From positions 57,700-74,323 of the forward strand of contig NWUY0300010533.1 of the NCBI GenBank assembly GCA_004151065.3: a DNA stretch of 16,624 nt. The letters are read 5' to 3'. A program made the translations under genes and the position numbers. Below, piece after piece: positions 9,300-16,624 of the stretch. The notes below the pieces were generated by a model that saw only the letters and a program-made list of their open reading frames with translations, ran no database searches and was not told the origin of the DNA. Within the stretch, counting starts at the first letter, position 1. Each line of letters begins with the position of its first letter. The DNA comes from Larix sibirica. Taxonomy: Eukaryota; Streptophyta; Pinopsida; Pinales; Pinaceae.

Positions 9300-9959
9300 G
9301 GAAATGTTGAATTTTTGGCATCTTGGGAAAATCCGATGAAGGTGGTCAAAATTATCATCTCTCTTATTGGAATGAACATTCAGGTCATCTAATAAAATCT
9401 ATATAATGACCCCTACCAATTCGTCGAAATATATATGCATCACCCTTTAGAAAGTGGTATTGGCATTTATCTAATTGACAGGCATATTGTGATGAGCGAA
9501 AGTACCCCATATAGTGGTACAAGTAGTATTGTATTAATCATTGGGGTTAATCTTGATCTTATTATACCCTGAAAATACATCTAAAAATTACATCGTCTCA
9601 GAACTGACAACTTGTTGCAGGATAGCATCCACGAAAGGTAAGGGAAAATTGTCTTTGATGCTAAACATAGTGAGGTATTCAAAGTTCACACAAAGGAGAA
9701 TGTCACCATTCTTTTTCTAGAATGGGACAATATTGGCAACCCATTTAGAATAGTGTACTGGAAAGATAATGTTTGCTTTGAGCATCTTTTCGAGATTTTT
9801 TCTTATGATGACATCAAGATTTGGATTTACTTGTTGTTTCTTTTGTCGTACAAGAGTATCTCCCTCTTCTAAAAGAATGGAACATTGGATAATGCCAAGA
9901 TCAAAGCCTCTAAGGTATTTGTATGACCACACAAATATATCCTTGAATATATGGAAAAG
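9300..9959 (-). pseudogene. Gypsy reverse transcriptase domain
   Basis: Copies element RNA into DNA. In order: LEKMLKANIIFPVHYSKWVAN, KKNGDILLCVNFEYL (usually R-V-C-V-D-F-R-x-L), SIKDNFPLPFVDAILQ, FLDVFSGYNKIKI with the first catalytic Asp at 9581-9579, and LLDDLNVHS with the paired Asp at 9389-9384, where most relatives have YVDD or YLDD. The Asp of the VDFR box reads Asn. The piece between the two active-site boxes is heavily damaged, with several stops, and the M-P-F-G-L box reads NMPVN. The frame is the same as in protease and spacer. Confidence 0.93.
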
Positions 9960-10331
9960 GGAAAGAAAATTCTCTCTCTCCTCCTGGGTGCATTGAGCTC
10001 ATATGTATAACAACTTTAGCTCTTATTCAAAACCAACGTTGACAGGAACAAAAGGTCCAATCTTGCACTTGGGAGGCTCAGGATTTGGAATTAGATTCTT
10101 AGGAATGTCATGTGATGAAAACATACCCTCAAGTGGAACTAAAACTTTGGGATCGACATTATTCTTGAGGCTAATAATCCCAAGGGGAGGTGACATTTCA
10201 TCTCCCTGATTAGTCATGAAACAAAAAATGTCCTCATCATACTCAAACATTTGCCACGATTCATCATTGCCTGGCATAAAGGGGTGGTATAGGGAGATCA
10301 TGTCGCAACTAGGATTGTCATTTGAATGTTG
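9960..10331 (-). pseudogene. Linker between additional RNase H and RT
   Basis: The frame continues through an open piece (10301-10023) with acidic and Pro-rich text: FEYDEDIFCFMTNQGDEM, then PPLGIISLKNN and PNPEPPKCKIGPFVPVN. Two stops follow, then QEERENFLSLFHIFKDIFVW, a motif normally just ahead of gypsy RT. No catalytic function is expected; it probably spaces the two domains. Confidence 0.7.
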
Positions 10332-10742
10332 TTAGGAAGGGATATAAGTGAACCTGACTAGTTTATCAACCACCATATTCATCTCATGATGGATATAGGT
10401 AAGATTGAGCAAAAAGAATCCCTCCATGAGGTGATCAATGACCTAGATATACCTTTGGAAAACCTTTTTCAATTGTTGATAGATATTATTAATCATGTTT
10501 ATGACCAACTCAGAGTCTCAGAAAACATGTAAATGCTGACACCTTAATTTTGAGGCTTTCTAGAGACCTAAAGCAAGAGATTCAAATTTTGTGACATTAT
10601 TTGTGCATTGGAATTTTCAGTGAAAGGAGAACTGATAATGATTGTTGGAAGGTGAAAATAAAATGACACTGGCACCATTGCTTTTACTAGAGGAGGGTCC
10701 ATTAAATTGCATATGCTATACTTTGTTGTCTTCAGTTTTGAT
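10332..10742 (-). pseudogene. Additional RNase H (aRH-like) upstream of RT
   Basis: The reading matches RNase H domains of the RVT_3 type, the kind acquired as a second RNase H by plant Tat elements. Visible landmarks are HMQFNGPSSSKSNGASV, where Asn at 10703-10701 stands where the first catalytic Asp (FDG) is expected. Then CTNNVTKFESLALGL carries the Glu (10583-10581), DSELVINMI the second Asp (10517-10515), and IHHEMNMVVDKLV the last Asp (10367-10365). Several in-frame stops interrupt it, but there is no frameshift from the protease before it or to the RT after it. That argues it is a native part of this polyprotein and not a later insertion. Confidence 0.85.
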
Positions 10743-11240
10743 CTAAGAAAATGTTTCTTGCTCTCCCTCTGTAAAGATATAATAAGTCTCGATACCACTC
10801 TTAATACCATTGATCTCCAAACCAAGAACATTTTCAATGTAGGGAATGATCTTAGGCTCTCTCATGACAATTAGGTTCTTCTTATCATGGTGCATGAAAA
10901 GATGGGTTTCATAAAGGGTGAGATAACCCCCAGTCAACTACTTCCATTCACGTCTTAGGATCATAGAAAAGTTGCCAACATCCATATCAATGATTAGAAA
11001 ATTACATGCGGTTTTGACCTTAGGATGAACATATATGGTAAGGGTCAGGTATTTAATCTGACCAATAGTGGTTTGGACTTTCTTATTAAATATAAGCACG
11101 CTCCTAGATTCACTTGTGCAAGTTAGGCAAAGCTACTCCATGATCACTTTGGACATGATATTGGGAAAAGAGATCCCATCTATAAGGCACAAATGAGCAA
11201 TTATACCCATGATTTTCATTGAGACATAGAAAGGTGGATA
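10743..11240 (-). pseudogene. Gypsy aspartic protease domain
   Basis: The retroviral-type protease cuts the polyprotein. The segment starts YPPFYVSMKIMG and carries the active-site region CLIDGIS, with the catalytic Asp at 11180-11178. Retropepsins usually have D-S/T-G; here the Asp is followed directly by Gly, which may be a family trait or decay. The second half reads MILRREW, then a stop and LTGGYLTLYETHL, matching the end of plant gypsy proteases (the I-L-G-R-x-W region). Two internal stops and a stop at the end disable it. It runs in frame into the RNase H that follows. Confidence 0.85.
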
Positions 11241-11690
11241 TTTAAATTCAGATCTTTCCATTGTTGTCACATTGATTTATTTTCCAAACTAATCATCAAG
11301 ATTGACCATATCAGTATTGTATTGCATGGTCATTCTGGAAGAAGTCATATATGTGAAAGTGGTAGTAAGAGCTCTATTTAAGTTTTGTTTTTGCTTGGGT
11401 GCTCTAAGGATGTCTAAGAAATCAATATTATCCATCAAGGATGCTAAATAAGTGGCCACATTATAAGGCGCATAATGGTTGGGAAAGGTAGGCATGAATT
11501 TTGAGGTGACACTAGAATGGTTGGCTTGAACGATCAATGAATGTATCGGCTCAGGGATAGAATGTGTAATGATATTGTCATTAGGATTCACATTATTCAT
11601 AGCTTGTGTGCCCTTGCATGATTGGAATCTAGACCTCCCAGATGTCGTTATGGACAATCCTTTCAATGATTTTGAAGGGTTGGATAAAAA
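11241..11690 (-). pseudogene. Gypsy end-of-gag/spacer before protease
   Basis: An open stretch of about 125 codons (11666-11289) lies directly ahead of the protease and in its frame. It is Asn/Thr/Ser-rich, with TTSGRSRFQSCKGTQ near its start, and then a more ordered part (YAPYNVATYLASLMDN...) resembling the helical segment often found before gypsy proteases. No zinc knuckle or capsid region is visible. Upstream of 11690 the frame loses coding character, so the N-terminal gag is absent or unrecognisable. Confidence 0.65.
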
Positions 11691-12069
11691 TTCTTATCTT
11701 AGTGAGTCAGATGTTGAATTGGATTAAGCTTTGAAGAATGTCATGACCCTTTCAAAGAGAATTCAAAAAAATAATTGTTTCTTTAAAAGTTCTACTAATT
11801 CAATTTATTTTTATTGCTAGCAACGATTTATTTCTGTTTATAATTTATTCTTGTAAGGAAATTTTCTTAGCATGATATAAATAAAAAAGATATACCAGCA
11901 AAAGGATAAATTTTGAGCAAGTGTCAACATAATCATTTGAATAACATGCCAATGTAGAGCCAATAATGTTCACTCCCATGAGGCTCAATCCTAGTCCCAT
12001 CACAGTAACATGGTCACTTTTAACTCCATTGCAAACACAAATTGGAATAAAATAGGAGCAAAAAGAGGA
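11691..12069. other. Non-coding stretch right of the gypsy relic
   Basis: No gene recognised. The expected gag on the minus strand is not readable. On the plus strand a short open piece overlapping the gypsy boundary (about 11641-11727) reads MDNPFNDFEGLDKNSYLSE, but it has no recognisable motif and overlaps the minus-strand spacer, so it is probably a chance shadow. Confidence 0.4.
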
Positions 12070-12330
12070 AAACTATTTATTCACATTCAGTATCAAAAAG
12101 TTCAAATTACATTTTCTTATATTACCCATGGTGAGATGCTCTAACTCTTCGCCTGCAATAGTTTTTAACATGACACAACATTTTTGTGATTTGTAAACAG
12201 TTTTGATTGATATGAATTTTAAAGGGGTCATAGAAAGAACGAAATTATATTGTTGTCCACAACCAATCAAGTAAAACCTCTCTAGACCAAAGACAAGACA
12301 CATTGACTATAATATAAAATTTAAATCAAC
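12070..12330 (-). repeat. Unidentified repeat, copy A
   Basis: This segment resembles 13760-14050. Shared plus-strand landmarks in the same order are TTTATTCACA, CAATAGTTTTTA, TTTAAAGGGG with a TATG just upstream, CAAGTAAAA followed by CTCTCTAG or ATCTCTAG, and TGACTATA. On the minus strand both read loosely alike (FYLI in A, FYLV in C; LKTI in both), and here a 76-codon ORF is open (12303-12073). The family is unknown: an old dispersed repeat, LTR ends of a lost element, or a gene 3' end are all possible. Confidence 0.45.
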
Positions 12331-12673
12331 GATGTGGATTATGAAAACAAACAAACTAAACCACTAAACATGATAAATATTATGCCGAGGTGAATCTGTT
12401 AATACAGATTTCAGCACAAATACCCAAATATCAAAACAAGACTACAAGGATGCTCAAGAACATGGCATTAAACTTCATTATTCAACTATATATTGCTACA
12501 GCGGCATTAAAACCATAAGAAACAATGGTCAAACATTAGCATGAAGAGATCAATTTTACAACATAGACTCTCTGAAGGAAACATAAGAATTTATTTATTA
12601 AATGACACTTTTATATTACACGGCATCTTTGGTAGCTAGGATTTGATGCTCTATTGTTGTTTTTAACCTGGTT
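12331..12673. other. Non-coding stretch, possible third repeat copy
   Basis: No gene. A small inverted repeat, AATCTGT-TAAT-ACAGATT, lies at 12393-12410. Around 12585-12680 a few words recall repeats A and C (TTTATTTATT, TATATTACAC, GATGCTCT, GTTTTTAAC), which may mark a third, more diverged copy. The match is weak. Confidence 0.3.
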
Positions 12674-12841
12674 CTATCCTACAATGACAACAATATGCCT
12701 TCCTTTTTGGTATACCTCTTGCAACCCATTTTGCATCCTCTTGATTGTAGCATCTTCATCTCCCACTGTCCATTTGCCTTTTAACAAACTCAACAAAGCG
12801 TAAGAACAAAAAGTTCCCCAAAATTGTATTCCTTCGACCAT
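12674..12841 (-). other. 55-codon ORF, possible exon fragment
   Basis: ATG at 12841-12839 opens 55 codons to TAG at 12676-12674. The second half (KGKWTVGDEDATIKRMQN, then GLQEVYQKGRHIVVIV) has a mixed, protein-like composition unlike the surrounding AT-rich DNA. I recognise no family. AG dinucleotides just upstream (TTAGCAG near 12857-12863) and GT dinucleotides near the end could serve as splice sites, so an exon or captured gene fragment is possible. A chance ORF is equally possible. Confidence 0.2.
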
Positions 12842-13759
12842 TTGTTGGTGGCTTTGCTGCTAACGTGGCATGGATGCTCACATGGTATTTTTTCCACTTT
12901 TTAAAAATTATTTCATTTTATATTGCAAATCTGACTACAAATCAAGTTTCATAAAAGCTTAAGCTGACACAAGAAGTTTTTTTACATTTTTAGTGGGGGG
13001 TTTTGAACCATCCCAAACATATTAGAAGCATGGGAGATGAAAATCCAGGTTGAGAAATGAAATTGAGAAGACATCAAAAGTGGGGGAAAGAATGACAAAG
13101 GGAAGAACATGAAAATTACTTGAGTGTCGATGCTGACGTTCAGAACTTCAGATGCATATTTTAGATCAGATGTGTTCCCTATGGAGCCCTGATTCTTCAA
13201 TTATGCACGATGGCAGGATTTTAAAAGGTCTCAATTGTCAAAGGTGTTTGAATTTTTTTAAGTGTCACAGACATCTCTCTGCAACTAGCAGATTATTCTT
13301 GGTGGTTTTTTTAAGTTCTTCAAGAAACATCTCCCAGGGGCCTGCACCACAAAGAGCGGACTTTCTTTGGATTTATGGGTCTGAGGGGTAACAATCTTCT
13401 CAAGTTTCCAACCTTATTCCTTTGAAACTCATGCCATGCAGGTGGGATAGACCACAGCATGAATGGAACCATAGTGGAAAAATTAACACTCTGTGATCTT
13501 CTCAATGAACTAATGCCTTGTAATTGGAAAACAACAACTTATTGACATGTCCAAAGTGATGAACTAAATTCCAACTCATGACTTAATGCTAAAGAAAACT
13601 AGTTTTTATCTCAGCCTTAGGTTTGTTAATAGTCCTGAAAAACAGTAACAGAATTGCACCGCATCCAGTCAGCAATCTATCATTACATATAACAATTCTC
13701 AAATATGACGCAAAATCCAGGATAGCCATTCGAGGAGTTTGAACTTTGAGTGTTTGAGA
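12842..13759. other. No gene recognised
   Basis: Both strands have short open frames (13152-13391 plus, 13505-13320 and 13200-12982 minus) that overlap one another. They show no motif, no conserved start context and no recognisable family. The sequence is slightly less AT-rich than its surroundings between about 13100 and 13500. Confidence 0.4.
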
Positions 13760-14050
13760 GATTTATTCACAATAGAAATTTAATAAATACGAGTCTTATT
13801 GCTGCACTAAGATTAAACATCTTCAAGCACGGGCTTTGATCATCATTAGTAGCTTTATTTAGAATACAACCCTTGCAAATGAATGACCTCCAATAGTTTT
13901 TAGCTGTAAAGGAATTTCACGCTTATGATGTTTAAAGGGGGTTGATAGAAATAACAGATTGTATCAATGTCCATTGATGACCAAGTAAAATATCTCTAGT
14001 CTCTAGGATAAATATAAACATAGTGACTATAGTATATAACAATGAACTTT
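13760..14050 (-). repeat. Unidentified repeat, copy C
   Basis: Second copy of the repeat at 12070-12330, in the same orientation and about 1.7 kb away. The match covers most of its length, with gaps and a moderate number of mismatches. On the minus strand AATAAA occurs near its downstream end, as in copy A. If the two were LTRs of one element, its interior would be about 1.4 kb and non-coding; this was not demonstrated. Confidence 0.45.
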
Positions 14051-14064
14051 TATGTGACTGTAAG

Positions 14065-14090
14065 ATAGAGCATTCTCAAGGATGCTCTAT
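14065..14090. repeat. Perfect 9-base hairpin
   Basis: ATAGAGCAT (14065-14073) and ATGCTCTAT (14082-14090) are exact reverse complements with an 8-base loop. The same arm occurs again at 14201-14209. No protein or RNA gene is evident beside it. It may be part of an element terminus or simply a local inverted repeat. Confidence 0.55.
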
Positions 14091-14296
14091 GGAGAATGGT
14101 ATGCGGCTATAAGAGTATCCTTAGAAGCATGGGATGGGAGTTAAGTAGCGTTTTATAGGGTGGGAAAACAATACATATTTTACAATATATTCCCGGCACT
14201 ATAGAGCATAACAGTAGTAGGGGATCCTTAACTCTCTCATGTCGATACTGATAGTGCATTGGATAATTCAAATCAGGAAAAGATGATTAAGGAAAA

Positions 14297-15254
14297 TGAT
14301 ATTCAACATTTAGGATAACCTTTACCAAGTCTAAAAATAAGTATAACATGTGTATCCAAAAGACTACTACAATCAACAAAAAGCTTGCAACTTACCCAAT
14401 AGAAATTTTCAAGTAGATACCTACATCCACTTGATCAATAACCAGATCTTCACCCTCAAAAGAACAAAATACATAGTCATCTCAATACCTTTCGATCAAA
14501 AACTCTTTTAGTAGAAAATAGTACTTAGCATACGAAATTGTAACTCTCTTATGAATCTTAACATGTTGTAAGAGTGGGCGTGAACCTCCTACTCATTTTG
14601 CTACTGGTTAGAGTTCTTTCTTAGTTGTTGATGTTGGTTGAGGAACGTCGCTTTTTGGACATTTAACCAACGTTGAAGCGACGTTAGTTCCACATTTTTG
14701 GTGAAATAAAATTTGAAAGAACACATGTTATCTGAAATTTGTTTGATGAGTTTTGACATAGCTTAAGCAATGTTAAGCTGTGGACGTTGGAAAAACGTTG
14801 CAAGCCACGTTAGTTCGATGAAAAAAAATGTTGAACAAGCGTGGAATGAGACACTTAAATATAGTAGTGAATGGAACCCATGGGAACTTCATATTTTTCC
14901 CCTTGAATCCTCATGTTTATGATAATTAACTAAGGTTAAGGCTAATGCACTTCTAATTAAAGAGGCTTCATAAAACATAGGATAAAAAGGAATAATAAAT
15001 ATAGTGACTTAAATGATAAGTCACTAGGGTCATCTTTCCCCTAACCCCCTTATCACTCTCCCTCTTGTGGAATTATAGCCCCCCATTTTTTCTTCGTCCT
15101 TCAGTCTATAGTAGTCATGGATTTTATATTAAAAAGTGAAAATGTACATAATTACATAATCACATAATCTGGTCACAGTAGACCGTTCATATATGACTTT
15201 CTTGCCATTTCATCAATATGTATATATTGGGGTCATGAAAAATGAGGCGTTACA
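14297..15254 (-). mobile_element. Candidate solo LTR flanked by GAAAA
   Basis: On the minus strand this starts TGTAACGCC at 15254, a common opening for plant gypsy LTRs, and ends in CA at 14297. The five bases on each side are GAAAA (14292-14296 and 15255-15259), matching the 5-base target duplication such an insertion makes. A TATA-like TATATTTAAG lies at 14863-14854, about 390 bases in. The interior has no coding sequence. Against it: the two ends share only TG/CA, GAAAA is a common word in this AT-rich DNA, and the copia reading may begin slightly before 15254. Confidence 0.35.
14644..14816. repeat. ACGTT-rich direct and inverted repeats
   Basis: AACGTTGAAGCGACGTTAG followed by TTC (14669-14690) recurs in changed form, AACGTTGCAAGCCACGTTAG followed by TTC, at 14794-14816. 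In addition AACGTCGC (14644-14651) and GCGACGTT (14678-14685) form a perfect 8-base inverted repeat. CpG-containing words are rare elsewhere in the window, so the cluster stands out. If the surrounding LTR proposal is right, these lie in its R/U5 part. Confidence 0.5.
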
Positions 15255-15863
15255 GAAAACAGCTTTGAAATATTAGATGGTATTATCATTTTCCAAAGGT
15301 CACCATTCATTAAGACTGGTCTTGGCTATGATAAGAATGAGATGAAATAGAATTCAAAATATGAGGCTACAAAGCCACCAAAGAAGGTGAATGAATAAAA
15401 ACCTAAAATATATGTTGATGTTCTCAAAAGCTCCATATAAAATGAAGGTAACAGGAAGAAAGAGAATGATGTCCCATAGAAACCCAACCTTTCTCACATG
15501 GACAACAAGGACGAACTCATAATATCTTTTCCATCAAATTGACCCCACACAACTTGGTACCAAAACTCTTTCCTTGGTTATTGTTTTTCTTGCAATCACT
15601 TTGGTCATAAAGCAATAGATTGTAGAGTATGTAATAATTATGTGTGGAACAAAGACATAAGTACTTATGGTTTCTCAATTAAAAACCATAATTCATTTGC
15701 CCCTTTATTTGATTACAATGTTGTATGTTATAAATGCAACAACTATGGGAACATAGCTCGTTTTTGTAGAAGTGGCATTGTAGAAACTCCTAGACAAAAC
15801 AGGGAAGAAGATACCCTTTCCAAACAAAAGAAAGAATCCACACAAGTTTGGAAAAAGAAGTAG
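15249..15863 (+). pseudogene. Copia gag C-terminal part with two zinc knuckles
   Basis: Packages element RNA. The reading starts at about SFEILDGI and passes KTGLGYDKN, typical of plant copia gag. It then has two Cys-rich knuckles. The first (15582-15623) is CFSCNHFGHKAIDC, a complete C-x2-C-x4-H-x4-C. The second (15726-15767) is CYKCNNYGNIARFC, in which the His is replaced by Asn at 15750-15752, so metal binding there is doubtful. A Lys/Glu-rich tail and a stop follow. Five stops lie upstream of the first knuckle. Confidence 0.9.
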
Positions 15864-16140
15864 GAGAAAGAAGAACAAAATAAGGATAAATCCATGCTTG
15901 TACAAACTACACTTCATGCCCGAAATAAAGGAAATCAATGGTACATTGACAGTGGTTGCTCAAGCCACAGGAAAGGGGATCAAACCAAATTTCTCACTCC
16001 GAAGGAAGTAAACAAAGGAAGTGTAACATTTGGAGATAATACTAATACAACAATATATGGAATAGGTACTCTTAGTCTTTATAGTGGAAAGACTAAAACA
16101 TAGAAACATAATATACTCACTGTTGGTCAAATGTGTGATC
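15864..16140 (+). pseudogene. Copia aspartic protease domain
   Basis: The segment reads QWYIDSGCSSHRKGD, with the catalytic Asp-Ser-Gly intact at 15948-15956, then KFLTPKEVNKGSVTFGDN and GIGTLSL, the usual course of the copia protease. A stop at about 16101 follows GKTKT. Just after it several residues normally present before KHN...GQMCDQGH seem to be missing, a small in-frame loss. The residues GQMCDQGHTL mark the passage to the pre-integrase region. Confidence 0.88.
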
Positions 16141-16624
16141 AAGGACACACTCTCACATTTCATTTTCAATGATGTGAGATAAGGAAGGTGGGCTCAAAGA
16201 GATTAGTGGAAAATGCAATTAGAACCTGAAATAATGTATATATTCTCATTTAAATCAAAGGATAAAAATGTTATACAGGACAAATATATGGAATCTTGTT
16301 ATGGCATAGAAGAATGGGCCATATAAACTTTGATAATCTAGTGAAAATCAACACTAGACAAGTAGTGAGAGACATGCCAAATATCACAAAAGCTTCAAAC
16401 ATTATTTTCAAGCAATGTGAACATGGGAAGGAGACAAGACCAAGCTTCAAATAAAAGTAATACTCAACATCAAAGCCATTGGAACTGATACATACGAACC
16501 TTTGTGGGACAACAAGAACACAAATTTTACAAGGTGAAAATTACTTCATGTTTCTCATTGATGATTACTCAAGAATGACATGGGTTGTGTTCTTAAAAGA
16601 CAAATATGAAGCATCTGAGAAGTT
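16141..16624 (+). pseudogene. Copia pre-integrase and integrase start
   Basis: The gag_pre-integrase part retains LLWHRRMGHINFDNLV with both His residues (16305 and 16320). In the Cys pair, IFKQCEHGKET keeps the second Cys, but the first is Phe at 16407-16409. The first catalytic residue of the core, Asp in the usual H-T-D-L-C-G, is Asn (16497-16499). Downstream, YFMFLIDDYSRMTWVVFLKD is well preserved up to the window edge. Several stops fall between 16168 and 16462. Both substitutions would inactivate the enzyme. Confidence 0.9.

Larger units (their letters stand above)
7210..11690 (-). mobile_element. Ty3/gypsy retrotransposon polyprotein relic (Tat-like)
   Basis: Read on the minus strand, the order is end of gag/spacer, aspartic protease, RNase H, linker, reverse transcriptase, connection and RT-linked RNase H, then integrase, ending at a stop at 7212-7210. 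One frame holds from 11690 to about 7900, where a single shift occurs inside the integrase. There are many in-frame stops. RT and integrase motifs place it among plant Ty3/gypsy elements. The additional archaeal-type RNase H points to the Tat group (Ogre/Retand relatives). Most of gag, the primer-binding site and both LTRs were not found, so the copy is truncated or its ends have decayed beyond recognition. Confidence 0.93.
15249..16624 (+). mobile_element. Ty1/copia Gag-Pol relic, 5'-truncated, cut by right edge
   Basis: One frame (codon starts divisible by 3) runs from about 15249 to the right edge without a frameshift but with about a dozen in-frame stops. In order it holds the last part of gag with two zinc knuckles, the protease and the beginning of the integrase. 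That gag-protease-integrase order, with integrase ahead of RT, defines Ty1/copia. The capsid part of gag, leader, primer-binding site and 5' LTR are absent to the left. The integrase core, RT and RNase H would lie beyond the window. Confidence 0.93.

Noticed and set aside
9769-10209. Plus-strand open frames at 9769-9996 and 10003-10209
   Set aside because: They lie antisense to the gypsy linker and RT, whose minus-strand reading shows clear RT and linker motifs; the plus-strand translations have none.
10568-10837. 89-codon minus-strand frame at 10837-10568
   Set aside because: It overlaps the additional RNase H in a different frame; the RNase H motifs are in the frame shared with protease and RT.
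12982-13505. Overlapping short frames on both strands between 12982 and 13505
   Set aside because: They contradict one another, have no recognisable motif, and are of a length expected by chance.
15705-16169. Minus-strand open frames at 15938-15705 and 16169-15960
   Set aside because: They are antisense to the copia zinc knuckle and protease, which are certain from their motifs.
1-16624. tRNA or rRNA genes, CRISPR arrays, bacterial operons or phage features
   Set aside because: No cloverleaf, rRNA-like block or regularly spaced repeat array was seen, and all recognisable coding relics are plant retrotransposons.

Overview
The window looks like intergenic, repeat-dense nuclear DNA of a seed plant with a large genome. 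It is AT-rich and holds no intact gene. It contains decayed pieces of three plant-type retrotransposon classes. I cannot name the species; a gymnosperm is possible, but nothing here proves it.

Layout from left to right. (1) 1-412 resembles a minus-strand LTR cut by the window edge, with a TATA box and a polyadenylation signal. (2) 413-2650 has no recognised gene, but one plus-strand reading frame from about 1125 to 2150 keeps a protein-like composition despite stop codons; it is an unidentified relic. (3) 2653-~6031, minus strand, is an L1-like LINE: endonuclease, reverse transcriptase, zf-RVT zinc domain, RNase H, 3' UTR and short A-tail. About 0.5-1 kb seems to be lost between the RT and the zinc domain. 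(4) 6032-7209 is non-coding, with a short direct repeat and G-runs. (5) 7210-~11690, minus strand, is a Ty3/gypsy polyprotein relic in the order end of gag/spacer, protease, RNase H, linker, RT, second RNase H, integrase. The extra RNase H lies upstream of the RT, and the frame is unbroken from the spacer to the middle of the integrase. LTRs and most of gag were not found. (6) 11691-14296 has no recognised gene. It holds two or three diverged copies of an unidentified repeat, a 55-codon ORF and a hairpin. (7) 14297-15254 may be a solo LTR flanked by GAAAA. (8) 15249 to the right edge, plus strand, is a 5'-truncated Ty1/copia Gag-Pol: two zinc knuckles, protease and the start of integrase.

All three elements have in-frame stops and altered catalytic residues, so none can move by itself. 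Most of the decay is by substitution, because long stretches remain in a single frame. The best candidate for something unusual is the gypsy element, whose extra RNase H precedes the RT while its RT-linked RNase H lacks two expected catalytic aspartates.
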